The notes: generated by a model from the sequence alone, not told the origin. 64,000 nt of DNA from Ectopseudomonas oleovorans (GCF_003052605.1 NZ_QASO01000078.1:1-64000); one strand, 5' to 3'; shown: positions 8,540 to 19,850, counted from the stretch's first letter. A program made the numbers and translations.

Positions 8540-9717
8540 ATGACGCTCTCACTTTCTCTCGCCGAAGCCCGCCGCCTGGCTCTGGCTGCTCAGGGGTTCG
8601 GCCGTACCCCACGCGGCGCCATCGCCCACAAGCAGCTGCAGGCGCAGATCGAGCGCCTTGGCGTGGTGCAGATCGACTCGGTCAATGCCTTGGTGCGCTC
8701 GCACTACCTGCCGACTTTTTCCCGTCTTGGTCATTACCAGGCCGAGCACCTCGATGAACTGGCCTGGGGCCGGGCGCGGCGCAGGCGCCTGTTCGAATAC
8801 TGGGGGCACGAAGCCTCGCTGTTGCCACTCGAGCTTTATCCGCTGCTGCGCTTGCGAATGCGCCGAGCGGCGGATGGGCAGGGCATTTACCGCGAGTTGG
8901 CGAAGTTCGGTGTGGAGCGGCGCGACGCAATAGACAGCGTGCTGCAGTCCGTGCGCGAGCTCGGTGCACTGGGCGCCGGCAGCCTTTCCTCACGTACCGA
9001 GAAGGCCGGCCCCTGGTGGGATTGGAGCGCGGAAAAAATGGCGCTGGAATGGCTGTTCGCTGCAGGTCTGGTCACTGTGGCTGGGCGCCGCGGCTTTGAA
9101 AGGCTGTACGACCTGCCGGAGCGGGTCATTCCCGCGGATGTGCTGAATCCCCCGGACCTCGATGACGACGAGGCGCAGCGCCGCCTGTTGCTGCGTTCTG
9201 CCGATGCCCTGGGCGTGGCGACCGAGCGCGATTTGCGCGACTACTATCGGCTGGACGTCAGTGACAGCAAGCGCCGTATCGCTGAACTGGTGGAGGCGGG
9301 CGAGTTGTTGCCTGTCACGGTGCAGGGCTGGCGGCAGGTGGCCTACTGCCGGGGCGAGCCGCGCATTCCCCGGCGTGTTCGCCATAGTGCGTTGCTGTCG
9401 CCGTTCGATTCACTGATCTGGGAACGCGAGCGCACCGAACGACTGCTGGGCTTCCGCTATCGGCTGGAGATCTACACCCCGCAGAGCAAGCGCGTGTATG
9501 GCTATTACGTGCTGCCGTTTCTGACCATGAACGCCTGCTGGCGCGGGTGGATCTGCGCAGCGAGCGCGCTACCGGGTGCCTGGCGGTGCATGCCGTGCAT
9601 CTGGAGGACGTAGTGTTGAGCGAGGAGGCGCGCTTGGCGCTGGGCGATTCACAGTGCGCGGGCCTGGATGAGGTGTGGTTGGCGCCGAGCGTGAGTCTGC
9701 GCGGGCTGCTCGGTTAA
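8540..9717 (+). pseudogene. YcaQ/AlkX-like DNA glycosylase, frameshifted
   Basis: A winged-helix protein of the AlkZ-like family (HTH_42), whose members unhook interstrand crosslinks and excise alkylated bases. The Q-hydrophobic-D catalytic motif of the YcaQ branch is visible as VVQIDSVN near residue 40, and RYRLEIYTPQSKRVYGYYVL near residue 320 is the conserved C-terminal segment. The frame is lost at about 9521-9530, where one base is missing; reading on in the next frame gives ERLLARVDLRSERATG through to SLRGLLG and a TAA at 9715. Restored length would be about 392 residues, normal for the family. The stop codon overlaps that of the convergent gene. Sequencing error or real loss cannot be separated here. 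Confidence 0.8.
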
Positions 9718-10229
9718 CCGCCATTCTCCAGCAGCAACTGCTCGACGCGCTGGATGTTCATCTGCATCGGGCAATAGTTATACATCGGCGAGCCGACATG
9801 CTTGCCCTGCAGCTCGCACTGGCCATTGCGGTAGACCAGCCAGGCCTTCTGCGTCGTTGTTGTCGGTCATCAGGTCCATCAGGCCGCTGTAGACGCGCGC
9901 GCAACCGTTGGCCATGGCCCAGGCGTTGACGTCGTCGGCCTGATACACCTTGTAGGTGATCGGCGTGCCGTTGATCTGATGGCCGAGGTTGTTGACGATC
10001 TTGTCCAGACGTTTGCTGTACGGGTTGTTCGGGCCGGAGATATTGGCTTCGGCATCCATTTCGGCGCAGGCCTGGTCGGACATGCTGCGTACTTCGGCGT
10101 CGCTGAGGGTCGCGGCCTGCACGGCCATCAGGCCCGATTGCAGCATGGCGTCGGGGGACATGTTCTGGCAGCCGGTCAGCAGAACGGCGCTGGACAGGCG
10201 AAAGCGGAGACGGTGGTGCGCAGTTGCAT
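9714..10229 (-). pseudogene. M48-type lipoprotein protease remnant fused to a DUF1311 tail
   Basis: The 5' part encodes an exported lipoprotein: MQLRTTVSAF, then after a one-base gap at about 10197-10201 the lipobox LLTGC. It goes on through YSKRLDKIVNNLGHQINGTP and VNAWAMANGCARVYSGLMDL, which match LoiP/YggG-type M48 metalloproteases up to just before where HExxH should follow. At about 9860 the sequence switches to another family: in the next frame QKAWLVYRNGQCELQG and SPMYNYCPMQMNIQRVEQLL fit the C-terminal half of a DUF1311/LprI-type protein. So the zinc site of the protease and the N-terminal part of the second gene are both missing. Confidence 0.72.
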
Positions 10230-10354
10230 GGTTTATCGTCCTTGTTGGGGGGGCGCGAGTCCTTTCCGGCTGGGTGTAGCTTGGGCACCTGTCCGGTGCT
10301 CGCGATGGGAAAGCATTATGCCGGACACCGCACAGAAGATGTGCGAGCCGGTTC

Positions 10355-10380
10355 GCGCCCTGGCCAAGTGGCCAGGGCGC
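10355..10380 (-). terminator. Strong hairpin after the DAHP synthase gene
   Basis: A 12-bp perfect stem (GCGCCCTGGCCA with its complement) and a 2-base loop, 6 bp after the stop codon of the minus-strand gene. There is no T tract, so it may act as a processing or stabilising hairpin instead of a true terminator. Confidence 0.45.
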
Positions 10381-10386
10381 GGAGGG

Positions 10387-11733
10387 TCAGCGGCGTACCT
10401 GCTTCAGCGTTTCGGCGATCATGAACGCCAGTTCCAGAGACTGGTCGGCATTCATGCGTGGGTCGCAGTGGGTGTGGTAGCGGTCTGACAGGCCGTCTTC
10501 GGTGATCGGGCGTGAGCCGCCGATGCACTCGGTGACGTTCTGCCCGGTCATCTCGATATGGATGCCACCGGCGTAGGTGCCTTCGGCCTGGTGTACGGCG
10601 AAGAACTGCCGGACTTCGCTGAGGATCTGCGCGAAATCGCGGGTCTTATAGCCGCTGCTGGCCTTGATGGTGTTGCCGTGCATCGGGTCGGAACTCCACA
10701 GCACCTGGCGGCCTTCCTCCTTGACCTTGCGCAGCAGGCGCGGGAAGTGCGCCTCGACCTTGTCCGCGCCCATGCGCACGATCAGGTTGAGGCGACCGGG
10801 ATCGTTGTCCGGGTTGAGGGTGTCGATCAGGCGGATCAGCTCGTCCGGGTCCATGCTCGGACCGACCTTGACGCCGATGGGGTTCTCGATGCCGCGCATG
10901 AATTCGACGTGTGCGCCGTCCAGCTGGCGGGTGCGGTCACCGATCCACAGCATGTGTGCGGAGCAGTCATACCAGCGACCGGTGAGGCTGTCGCGACGCA
11001 CGAAGGCTTCTTCATAGTTCAGCAGCAGCGCTTCGTGGGCGGTGAAGAAGCTGACTTCGCGCAGCTGCGGTGCGCTGTCCATGCCGACGGCGCGCATGAA
11101 GGCCAGGGTTTCGTCGATGCGACCGGCGAGCTGGTGGTACTTCTCGGATAGCGCCGAGTTGGCGATGAAATCGAGGTTCCACTGATGCACCTGATGCACG
11201 TCGGCGAAGCCGCCCTGAGCGAAGGCGCGCAGCAGGTTGAGGCTGGCGGTGGCCTGATGATAGGCCTGCAGCAGGCGCTCCGGGTCCGGTACGCGACTGG
11301 CGACGTCGAAACCGATACCGTTGACGATGTCGCCACGGTAAGCGGGCAGGGTGACGCCATCGATGGTTTCGCTGCCGGACGAGCGCGGCTTGGCGAACTG
11401 GCCGGCCATGCGCCCGACCTTGACCACCGGGCAGCCGGCGGCGAAGGTCATGACGATGGCCATCTGCAGCAGCACCTTGAAGGTGTCGCGGATCTTCGCG
11501 GCGGAAAACTCGGCGAAACTCTCGGCGCAGTCGCCGCCCTGCAGCAGGAACGCGCGCCCCTGGGTGACCTCGGCGAACTGGCGACGCAGCTCGCGCGCCT
11601 CCCCGGCGAACACCAGCGGCGGGTAGCCGGCCAGGGTTTGTTCGACGCGAGTCAGGTGCGCGGCATCAGGGTATTCAGGCTGCTGTTGGATGGGCTTGGC
11701 CCTCCAGCTTTCGGGGCTCCAGGCGTTCGACAT
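10387..11733 (-). CDS. Class II (plant-type) DAHP synthase
   Basis: A 448-residue enzyme of the class II 3-deoxy-D-arabino-heptulosonate-7-phosphate synthase family, the first step of the shikimate pathway, condensing phosphoenolpyruvate and erythrose 4-phosphate. Visible family motifs are [12 protein letters not shown] near residue 80, [16 protein letters not shown] near 125, [20 protein letters not shown] near 290, [20 protein letters not shown] near 350, and [18 protein letters not shown] near 395. Such genes in Pseudomonas can serve primary metabolism or secondary metabolites; nothing nearby points to phenazine or a similar pathway. It is intact although its neighbours on both sides are broken. 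Confidence 0.93.
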   Translation of the reverse strand: MSNAWSPESWRAKPIQQQPEYPDAAHLTRVEQTLAGYPPLVFAGEARELRRQFAEVTQGRAFLLQGGDCAESFAEFSAAKIRDTFKVLLQMAIVMTFAAGCPVVKVGRMAGQFAKPRSSGSETIDGVTLPAYRGDIVNGIGFDVASRVPDPERLLQAYHQATASLNLLRAFAQGGFADVHQVHQWNLDFIANSALSEKYHQLAGRIDETLAFMRAVGMDSAPQLREVSFFTAHEALLLNYEEAFVRRDSLTGRWYDCSAHMLWIGDRTRQLDGAHVEFMRGIENPIGVKVGPSMDPDELIRLIDTLNPDNDPGRLNLIVRMGADKVEAHFPRLLRKVKEEGRQVLWSSDPMHGNTIKASSGYKTRDFAQILSEVRQFFAVHQAEGTYAGGIHIEMTGQNVTECIGGSRPITEDGLSDRYHTHCDPRMNADQSLELAFMIAETLKQVRR

Positions 11734-11807
11734 GCTGCGTCTCTAGCGGTTGATCAGGCGGAGACACATGGTAACCGATAAGCCCCGCAGCTCGTACGTG
11801 TATTGGC

Positions 11808-12348
11808 TCATGACGCCGGGGCGGGCTCGAATGCGCGCGCAGGCCGCATGCGCGGCGATACATCGCGCGCCGGCAGGAAGCGCCCGTAGTGCTGTGCCTT
11901 GCCCAGATCATCCGGGTATTCCAGGCAGCAGTGATAGGCGATGCGACAGTTGATCATCGTCAGCGCGACCGCTGCATCGTTGCGTTTGACCACTCGCATC
12001 GCGGTACTGGCAGGCCAGTTCGAAGTAGGCGTCTACTGCATCCAGGCCGCGCGACTGGCCCAGTTGCTTGAAGTTATTACCGACCAGGCTGGGGGCCAGG
12101 CATTCGGTCACCCAGCAATCGGAGAAGTCGCGGTGCCACAGGTCCTTGGTCAGCACGGCCTTTGCCTGCTTCTTGAACAGAGCGCGAAATTCCGGCTCCT
12201 TGACCTTGGCATAGGGCTCGTCCGGGTCCTTGAAATTGCGCAGGATCTCGCCGGCACCGAATTCCTCGAAGGCATTCACGTTGAGTCCTTCCAGGCGCAG
12301 GATGAAGGGCGCTGGCAAGGTCTGCCAGCGGAAGTGGCCGCGCAACAC
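11808..12348 (-). pseudogene. Unrecognised gene, frameshifted
   Basis: Two overlapping frames form one plausible protein: RGHFRWQTLPAPFILRLEGL, NAFEEFGAGEILRNFKDPDE, then DLWHRDFSDCWVTECLAPSL and DAVDAYFELACQY, continuing in the next frame as MRVVKRNDAAVALTMINCRI to a TGA at 11808. The shift is at 11998-12006, where one C too many would explain it. The GTG at 12348 is only a possible start; open frame continues upstream to the stop codon of the symporter remnant. I do not recognise the family. It lies between the DAHP synthase gene and the symporter remnant on the same strand. Confidence 0.5.
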
Positions 12349-12414
12349 CTGTTCGCCAGCCAGCCGGAAAGGCGGGTGAAACGGTGCAGCAGCGGCTGCA
12401 GGCGGCCTGCGTGA

Positions 12415-13137
12415 CTACAGCCAGGCCAGGCTGAGGCCGGACACCAGATGCCAGCAACCCCAGAAGGCCGCGATCAGCAGCATGCCGCTGGCCTGTGGGA
12501 AGAAGGTGAAGATGATCACCAGGCCCAGTGCCGAATTCTGGGTGCCCACTTCCAGCGTCAGGGCGCGGCGGTCGGCCACCGATAGCCTGCTCAGGCGTGC
12601 GCTGAGGTAGCCAATGCTCAGTGCCAGGGCGTTGTGCGCCACTACCAGCCAGAAGAACAGATGGAAATGTCGGGTGAATTGCTCGAGGTTGCGGCTGAAC
12701 GCCAGCGCGACGAAACCGAGCATTACCAGCAAGGCGAACAGACGCAGGGGCTTTTCCACTTTCAGCGTCAGTTGCGGGAAGCGCCGGCCGATCCAATGCC
12801 AGCCAGCAGAGGCAGGCCGAGCACCAGCAGCACGAGCAGCAGCAAACTCAGCGGGTCCAGTTCGATCTGCGTCAGCAAGGGTCGCGTATGTGGATTGAGC
12901 CAGGCGTACAGGGCGAAGTTGAGCGGTGTCAGCACGCTGGCGACGACGCTGGAAACGGCGGTCATGCTCACCGACAGCGCGACGTTGCCGCGAGCCATCC
13001 AGGTCATGATGTTGGAGAAGCTGCCGCCTGGGCAGGCAGCGATCAGGGTCATGCCCAGCGCCAGTTGCGCCTCGATGGCCAGGGCCCAGCAAGCCAGGCA
13101 GGTCAACGCCGGCAGCAACACGAATTGCGCCAGCATG
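12415..13137 (-). pseudogene. Bile acid:sodium symporter-type (BASS) transporter, truncated and frameshifted
   Basis: Membrane segments such as QFVLLPALTCLACWALAI, ALGMTLIAACPGGSFSN and FLLVLGLPLLAGIG-type helices, with the conserved ACPGG.xSN motif, place this in the BASS/SBF family (Na+-coupled uptake of organic anions). The first three or so helices are missing because the frame begins by fusion with the upstream monooxygenase at about 13138. A one-base shift at 12793-12794 (GG where GGG would keep the frame) separates the two halves; the second half (RRFPQLTLKVEKPLRLFALL onward) then runs to TAG at 12415. As it stands it cannot make a complete transporter. Confidence 0.7.
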
Positions 13138-14235
13138 CTGACCAGCTCCGCCTGCTCGTCACGCCCCTGCCAGCCCAGGCCGGAGGCCTCGACCATGCCG
13201 AGCATGAACAGGTCGTCGTGCTCGGGGTGGAATACGTTGAGATACAGCTGTGGTGCACCGGTATCTTGCGGCCAGTTCAACTCGTCGCGGCGATGAAGGG
13301 GTAGTCGAGCTTGTAGCCGGTGGCCATGAGGATCAGGTTGTACTCGGCTTGTTCGCCGTTGGCGAAGGTCACGCTTTGCCCCCTCACTGCCGTGATGTCG
13401 CCGCGAGGGCGGATGTCGCCGTGGCCGATATGGTGCAGCACCAGCGAGTTCATCACCGGATGCGACTCGTACAGGCGGTAGTCCGGGTCGGGCAGACCGT
13501 ACTGCGAGGGTTTGCCGACCAGGGCGCGCACCAGCAGACCGTCGACCAGCTGTTTGAGACGCGCGGTAGCTTGATCGCTCCGCCGAAGGTATCGGTGGGT
13601 TTGCCGAGGATGAACTTGGGCAGGAAGTGATAGCCACGGCGTACCGAGAGGTCGACCGAGGCGGCGCGATGCACGGCATCGACGGCGATATCGCAGGCCG
13701 AGTTGCCGCAGCCGACCACCAGCACCCGTTTGCCGGCGAAGATATCCGCGCTCTTGTAGGCATTCGAATGCAACAACTCTCCGCAGAAATCACCGGGTAG
13801 GCGCGGCAGGTTGGGCGTATGCAGGGTGCCGTTGGCGATCAGCACACCGTCGAAACGCCACTCGTGTTGCTCGCCGTTGCGCTCGCTGATCAGTTTCCAG
13901 CCATCTTGCTCGCGTTGCACCTGCAGCACGCGGGTATCGAACTGGTAATGCTCATAGAGACGAAACTGCCTGGCGTAGTCGCGAAAGTAGCGGCGCATCT
14001 CGCTGTGGTGCGGGTAGGGCGCCACCTCGGCACGCATGGGGAACTCGCGGAACTCGGTGGTGCCCTTGGAGGAAATCAGATGCGCCGAGTGATACATGCT
14101 GCTGTGCGGGTTATCGATATCCCACAGGCCGCCAACGTCGCGGTGCAGCTCGAAACCGATGAAATCGATACCGTGCTTCTTCAATTGCCGAGCCGTGCAC
14201 AGGCCCATGGGGCCTGCACCGATGATGGCGTACAT
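13138..14235 (-). pseudogene. Flavin-containing monooxygenase, multiple lesions
   Basis: The N-terminal FAD site is clear (MYAIIGAGPMGLCTARQLKK, residues 1-20), as is the NADPH site ADIFAGKRVLVVGCGNSACD near residue 165. The late motif NLILMATGYKLDYPF is typical of FMO-type enzymes (ATGY). The frame is broken at about 13558-13563 and again at about 13289-13290, each repairable by one base, and the C-terminus is lost where the sequence runs straight into the membrane segments of the BASS remnant at about 13138. An ATG at 14235 starts the FAD motif. The substrate is unknown; monooxygenase-symporter gene pairs in Pseudomonas suggest uptake and oxidation of a lipid or steroid-like compound, which is an inference only. 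Confidence 0.75.
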
Positions 14236-14371
14236 GGCGAACCTCGTTATTGTTATGAGTAGCAGCGCAAGTGTTGGAATTATTGCGTGACCGGGGGCGG
14301 CTGCTTCAATGACAATCGGCGCCTTTAGCCCGGTTGTTGTGGTACGGGATGTCACTGTGGGAGAGGTATCG

Positions 14372-15151
14372 ATGCCAGGGTTGCCGCCGGACGACGAGTT
14401 GCAGCAGCAGGACGAGGTTCTGCTGGCCGAGGTGCACGACGCCTTCGGGGTGATCCGTGTGGTGCAGATCGGCGCCTACCGCTTTCTCGAGTTTGGTGAT
14501 GCCATCGAACAGAGTTGCGTGTTCCAGGGCGATCCCAGCTGGCTGGAATACGACTACACCCGCGCCATGTTGCTGGGCGCGCTGTGCCACGATGCGCCGG
14601 AAACCGCACTGTTCCTTGGTCTGGGCGCCGGCAACCTGACCCAGGCCTGCCTGAAGTTCCTGCCGTTGGAGGACGTCGAGGCCATCGAGTTGCGCCCGGA
14701 CGTACCGCGCCTGGCCATGGAGTTTCTCGGTCTGGACGATGACCCGCGGCTGACCATTCGCATCGGCGACGCCACCGAACTGCTCGACAGCGCGGAAACC
14801 GCTGACCTGATCTTTCTCGATCTGTACACCGACCAGGGGCCTGGTGTCGGGCATCTGGCCTGGCGCTTTCTCGAGCGCTGCCGCGAAAAACTCAACCCGG
14901 GTGGCTGGCTGATCATCAACCAATGGGCAGGCAACGACGGCAAGCCGCTTGGCGCGGCACTGCTGCGCGGCCTTTATCATCGACACTATTGGGAGTGCCC
15001 GGTGAAGGAGGGCAACGTGGTACTGCTGATCCCGGCCGACCTCGAGCAGCGCTTGAACATGGGACGCCTGCAGATGCGTGCGGGCGAGCTGGCGCCGCGC
15101 CTGGGTTATTCGCTACAGCCGCTGATCGAAGCGCTGCGTCCGGCCACTTGA
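14372..15151 (+). CDS. Spermidine synthase-like methyltransferase-fold protein
   Basis: A 259-residue protein with the Rossmann-like fold of the spermidine synthase family: the nucleotide-binding segment ETALFLGLGAGNLTQACLKF near residue 80, an acidic residue after the second strand (VEAIELRPDV), and ADLIFLDLYTDQGPG where the aminopropyltransferase catalytic region lies. The typical decarboxy-AdoMet pocket is only partly kept, so it may not make spermidine. I chose the ATG at 14372, five bases after GGGAGAGG; a longer frame from 14309 adds residues without family character. It is divergent from the broken monooxygenase gene. Confidence 0.78.
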   Translation: MPGLPPDDELQQQDEVLLAEVHDAFGVIRVVQIGAYRFLEFGDAIEQSCVFQGDPSWLEYDYTRAMLLGALCHDAPETALFLGLGAGNLTQACLKFLPLEDVEAIELRPDVPRLAMEFLGLDDDPRLTIRIGDATELLDSAETADLIFLDLYTDQGPGVGHLAWRFLERCREKLNPGGWLIINQWAGNDGKPLGAALLRGLYHRHYWECPVKEGNVVLLIPADLEQRLNMGRLQMRAGELAPRLGYSLQPLIEALRPAT

Positions 15152-15440
15152 TGTGCCGTTGAGCGGTTGGATGCATGCCAATCGATAAAAACCAGCACCC
15201 GAGACAGGATTTTCCGGTATAGTTCGCGCCGGCCAATTTTCTGGCCACGTTCAGGTAGTGCAACTCGCCCGGGAAATTAACACCCGGCAGCCAGTCCCCA
15301 GCGGACTATCCTTGACGATTCACTTTCATCACGTTTTCGCAAATCCCCGCCGACCAGGCTGCCAGGGTGACCCACAAGGTCTTACACGGCATGCGCAGCT
15401 TTGGAACATGGGTCTTTGCGGATGCACTTGAGGCAGACCC
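15152..15440 (+). other. Leader region upstream of the DEAD-box helicase gene
   Basis: 289 bp without a gene. It holds a short hairpin (GGCCA...TGGCC, around 15231-15246). The helicase gene has only a weak ribosome binding site (GAGG) directly ahead of its ATG. DeaD/CsdA genes often have long, cold-regulated leaders, so this may be untranslated leader; I see no recognised riboswitch. Confidence 0.4.
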
Positions 15441-17123
<1,683 letters not shown>

Positions 17124-17150
17124 TCCAGCCGGCTGATTGCCGAGGATCAA

Positions 17151-17185
17151 AAAACGCCGCGCCCCTCACAGGGCGCGGCGTTTTT
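17151..17185 (+). terminator. Bidirectional rho-independent terminator after deaD
   Basis: A 14-bp stem (AAAACGCCGCGCCC with its complement) with a 6-base loop, flanked by A and T tracts on the two sides. Confidence 0.9.
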
Positions 17186-17233
17186 GTGTGTGCGCTGGCC
17201 GCACGGGCTGCCGAACGCCGGCGCCTGAAAGCA

Positions 17234-17260
17234 AAACGCCCCGAACCAGTCGGGGCGTTT
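17234..17260 (-). terminator. Terminator of the cysI-DUF934 operon
   Basis: A 10-bp stem (AAACGCCCCG/CGGGGCGTTT) with a 7-base loop, 19 bp after the stop codon of the minus-strand DUF934 gene. On the minus strand the stem ends in a TTTT run. Confidence 0.8.
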
Positions 17261-17278
17261 GCGTCGTTCTCGCTGCGA

Positions 17279-17776
17279 TCAGGCGCGGCGGCGGAACAGG
17301 GGCAGCGGTTGGTCTGCCGACGCCTGGTAGACCTCACTGTAATCCTCGAAGGCCTTCAGTGCATCGTACGGATCCTTGTCGGCACGCAGGGCGAAGGCAT
17401 CGAAGCCGACACGCCTGAGGGCGAACAGCTGGTCGCGCAGCACGTCGCCAATGGCGCGTACTTCACCCTTGTAGCCATAACGGGTGCGCAGCAGGTAGGC
17501 GGTGGAGGAATGACGGCCATCGGTGAAGGCCGGGAATTCCAGGGCGATGACCTGAAAATGCGCCAGGTCATCGGCGATTTCCTCGATCTCGTCACTGGCC
17601 TCAAGCCAAACGCCGAGGCCACCGTCGCGAGCCTTTAGGGCGTGAGCATGCTCGCGCCACAGGGCCAGCGGGACGATGATGTCATCGCAGTTGGGAATGA
17701 CGTCCAGGGTCACGTCCTTGGCCAGCAGGTGCCAGGTTTCGTCGACCACCTGACCGTTCTTAATGATTCGCTGCAT
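17279..17776 (-). CDS. DUF934 family protein, sulfite-reduction partner
   Basis: A 165-residue cytoplasmic protein of family DUF934, found almost always next to cysI or cysH in proteobacteria. Conserved segments here are DGRHSSTAYLLRTRYGYKGE and GDVLRDQLFALRRVGFDAFA. Its biochemical role is unproven; it is presumed to assist assimilatory sulfite reduction. Its start overlaps the end of cysI by 17 bp on the same strand, so the two are one operon. Confidence 0.88.
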   Translation of the reverse strand: MQRIIKNGQVVDETWHLLAKDVTLDVIPNCDDIIVPLALWREHAHALKARDGGLGVWLEASDEIEEIADDLAHFQVIALEFPAFTDGRHSSTAYLLRTRYGYKGEVRAIGDVLRDQLFALRRVGFDAFALRADKDPYDALKAFEDYSEVYQASADQPLPLFRRRA

Positions 17777-19418
17777 AGACGCGCTCCTTGAACGGGTCGA
17801 TACCGATGCGGCGGTAGGTATCGAGGAAGCTTTCTTCTTCGGTGCGTTGCTCGACGTAGACCTTGATGATCTTGTCGATCACATCGGCCATGTCCGCCTC
17901 GGCGAAGGATGGGCCGAGGATCTGCGCCAGGCTGGCGTCACGGCCGGCGCTGCCGCCGAGCGATACCTGATAGAACTCCTGGCCTTTCTTGTCGACGCCA
18001 AGGATGCCGATATGGCCGACGTGATGGTGGCCGCAGGCGTTCATGCAGCCGGAAATGTTCAGGTCGATGTCGCCGATGTCGAACAGGTAGTCCAGATCAT
18101 CGAAACGACGCTGGATGGCTTCGGCGATCGGGATCGACTTGGCGTTGGCCAGCGAGCAGAAGTCGCCGCCCGGGCAGCAGATGATGTCGGTCAGCAGGCC
18201 CACGTTCGGCGTGGCGAAGCCTTGTTCGCGCAGCTCACCCCACAGGGTCAGCAGCTGACGCTGCTCGACGTCGGCGAGGATGATGTTCTGGTTATGGCTG
18301 TTACGCACCTCGCCGAAGCTGTAGCGATCGGCCAGATCGGCGATGGCATCGAGCTGCTTGTCGGTGACGTCGCCCGGCGCTACGCCAGTTGGCTTGAGCG
18401 ACAGGGTCACGGCCACGTAGCCAGGCTTCTTGTGGGCGAAGGTGTTGCGCTGGCGCCAGCGGGCGAAGCCAGGATGCTCGGCGTCCTGCCGGGCGAGCAG
18501 GGCATCTTCGTCCTGCAGGGGCAGATAGGCCGGATCAACGAAGTGTGCGGCAACGCGGGCGACTTCGGCTTCGGTCAGGGTGGTCGGGCCATCCTTGAGG
18601 TGCGCCCATTCGGCGTTCACGCGCTCGGCGAACACCTCGGGGGTCAGCGCCTTGACCAGAATCTTGATGCGCGCTTTGTACTTGTTATCGCGACGGCCAT
18701 AGCGGTTGTACACGCGCAGGATGGCGTCGAGATAACTGATCAGGTGTTGCCAGGGCAGGAATTCGTTGATGAAGCTGCCGACGATTGGGGTACGCCCCAG
18801 GCCGCCGCCGACGGAAACACGGAAGCCCAGCTCGCCGGCCTCGTTCTTCACTGCTTCCAGGCCGATGTCATGCACTTCGATGACGGCGCGGTCGCTCACG
18901 GCGCCGTTGACGGCGATCTTGAACTTGCGCGGCAAGTGGCTGAATTCGGGATGAAAGGTCGACCACTGACGGATGATTTCGCACCAGGGGCGCGGATCGA
19001 CGATCTCGTCCTTGGCCACACCGGCGAACTGGTCGGTGGTGGTGTTGCGGATGCAGTTGCCGCTGGTCTGGATGGCGTGCATCTGCACGGTGGCCAGCTC
19101 GGCAAGAATCTCCGGCACGTCTTCCAGCTCCGGCCAGTTGAACTGCACGTTCTGCCGGGTGCTGATGTGCGCGTAGCCCTTGTCGTAATCGCGGGCGATG
19201 CGCGCAAGCGCACGAACCTGAGCGGACGACAGCAGGCCGTAGGGCACGGCGACGCGCAGCATGGGCGCGTAACGCTGGATATACAGACCGTTCTGCAGGC
19301 GCAGCGGACGGAATTCCTCGCCGCTCAGCTCTCCGGCGAGGTAGCGGCGGGTTTGATCGCGGAACTGCTTGACGCGATCCTCGACGATCTTTTGATCGTA
19401 CTGGTCATATACGTACAT
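17760..19418 (-). CDS. cysI: Assimilatory sulfite reductase, ferredoxin/hemoprotein type
   Basis: A 552-residue siroheme- and [4Fe-4S]-containing reductase that reduces sulfite to sulfide in the cytoplasm. Two half-domain repeats are visible. The iron-sulfur/siroheme cysteines lie in DIICCPGGDFCSLANAKS and in NISGCMNACGHHHVGHIG (Cys-x3-Cys), about residues 420-480. Early conserved segments are RLQNGLYIQRYAPMLRVAVP and STRQNVQFNWPELEDVPEIL. I chose the ATG at 19418 (MYVYDQYDQKI), which matches Pseudomonas CysI; 11 additional upstream residues do not. A flavoprotein CysJ partner is not adjacent. Confidence 0.93.
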   Translation of the reverse strand: MYVYDQYDQKIVEDRVKQFRDQTRRYLAGELSGEEFRPLRLQNGLYIQRYAPMLRVAVPYGLLSSAQVRALARIARDYDKGYAHISTRQNVQFNWPELEDVPEILAELATVQMHAIQTSGNCIRNTTTDQFAGVAKDEIVDPRPWCEIIRQWSTFHPEFSHLPRKFKIAVNGAVSDRAVIEVHDIGLEAVKNEAGELGFRVSVGGGLGRTPIVGSFINEFLPWQHLISYLDAILRVYNRYGRRDNKYKARIKILVKALTPEVFAERVNAEWAHLKDGPTTLTEAEVARVAAHFVDPAYLPLQDEDALLARQDAEHPGFARWRQRNTFAHKKPGYVAVTLSLKPTGVAPGDVTDKQLDAIADLADRYSFGEVRNSHNQNIILADVEQRQLLTLWGELREQGFATPNVGLLTDIICCPGGDFCSLANAKSIPIAEAIQRRFDDLDYLFDIGDIDLNISGCMNACGHHHVGHIGILGVDKKGQEFYQVSLGGSAGRDASLAQILGPSFAEADMADVIDKIIKVYVEQRTEEESFLDTYRRIGIDPFKERVYAANH

Positions 19419-19535
19419 GAAGGGTCCTGTTTTCAGGCTACTTACTGCCAATCAGCGCGCACGGCCGCGCACTCCCCGAGGAGCCGGGGCACGATACCAG
19501 CTCAGGTTTATGCGTAAAAGTGATGTTTGAATATA

Positions 19536-19585
19536 TAAACCTTGGTTTAGGGAATAAGACCGCCCCAGAGCATAACCATATGGTT
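19536..19585. promoter_or_regulatory. Two AACC/GGTT palindromes upstream of cysI
   Basis: TAAACC-TT-GGTTTA at 19536-19549 and the perfect 12-bp palindrome AACCATATGGTT at 19574-19585. They share half-sites but differ in spacing (2 and 4 bases). They lie about 120-165 bp upstream of cysI and 70-120 bp ahead of the small divergent gene at 19655. A regulator of sulfur genes is a natural guess, but the motif is not one I can name. Confidence 0.45.
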
Positions 19586-19654
19586 TGAGCGAAGGCCAAG
19601 GCTGGTCTTAAATGCAGTGTGCATCACCCAAAAGCACAAGAAGAGGGGGGAACC

Positions 19655-19768
19655 ATGACCGAGCACACTGAAGTGGAAAGTTCCGACAGCGTTATCGATG
19701 CTTGGGCGATCTTTTGCCTGATCCTGATTGCGGTAGGTACGGCGGTCTTCTGGGTCAGCGGACAGTGA
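19655..19768 (+). CDS. Small single-span membrane protein
   Basis: A 37-residue protein: an acidic N-terminus (TEHTEVESSDSVI) followed by one membrane helix (AWAIFCLILIAVGTAVFWV). The ATG follows GAGGGGGGAACC with good spacing, and a terminator comes directly after the TGA. It is divergent from cysI. I do not know a function; its clear translation signals make it likely real. Confidence 0.68.
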   Translation: MTEHTEVESSDSVIDAWAIFCLILIAVGTAVFWVSGQ

Positions 19769-19773
19769 GGGCG

Positions 19774-19804
19774 AAGGCCGACACGCATTAGCGGTCGGCC
19801 TTTT
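19774..19804 (+). terminator. Rho-independent terminator
   Basis: Stem AAGGCCGAC/GTCGGCCTT with an 11-base loop and a TTTT run, just after the small membrane protein gene. Confidence 0.82.
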
Positions 19805-19850
19805 GCCATTAACACCTTATACTGCGCCCCGATTATCGAGGAGGGGCGAT

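Noticed and set aside
17763..19517. Plus-strand open frame of 584 codons opposite cysI
   Set aside because: An antisense shadow caused by high GC at third positions; cysI itself has all its motifs and its operon partner.
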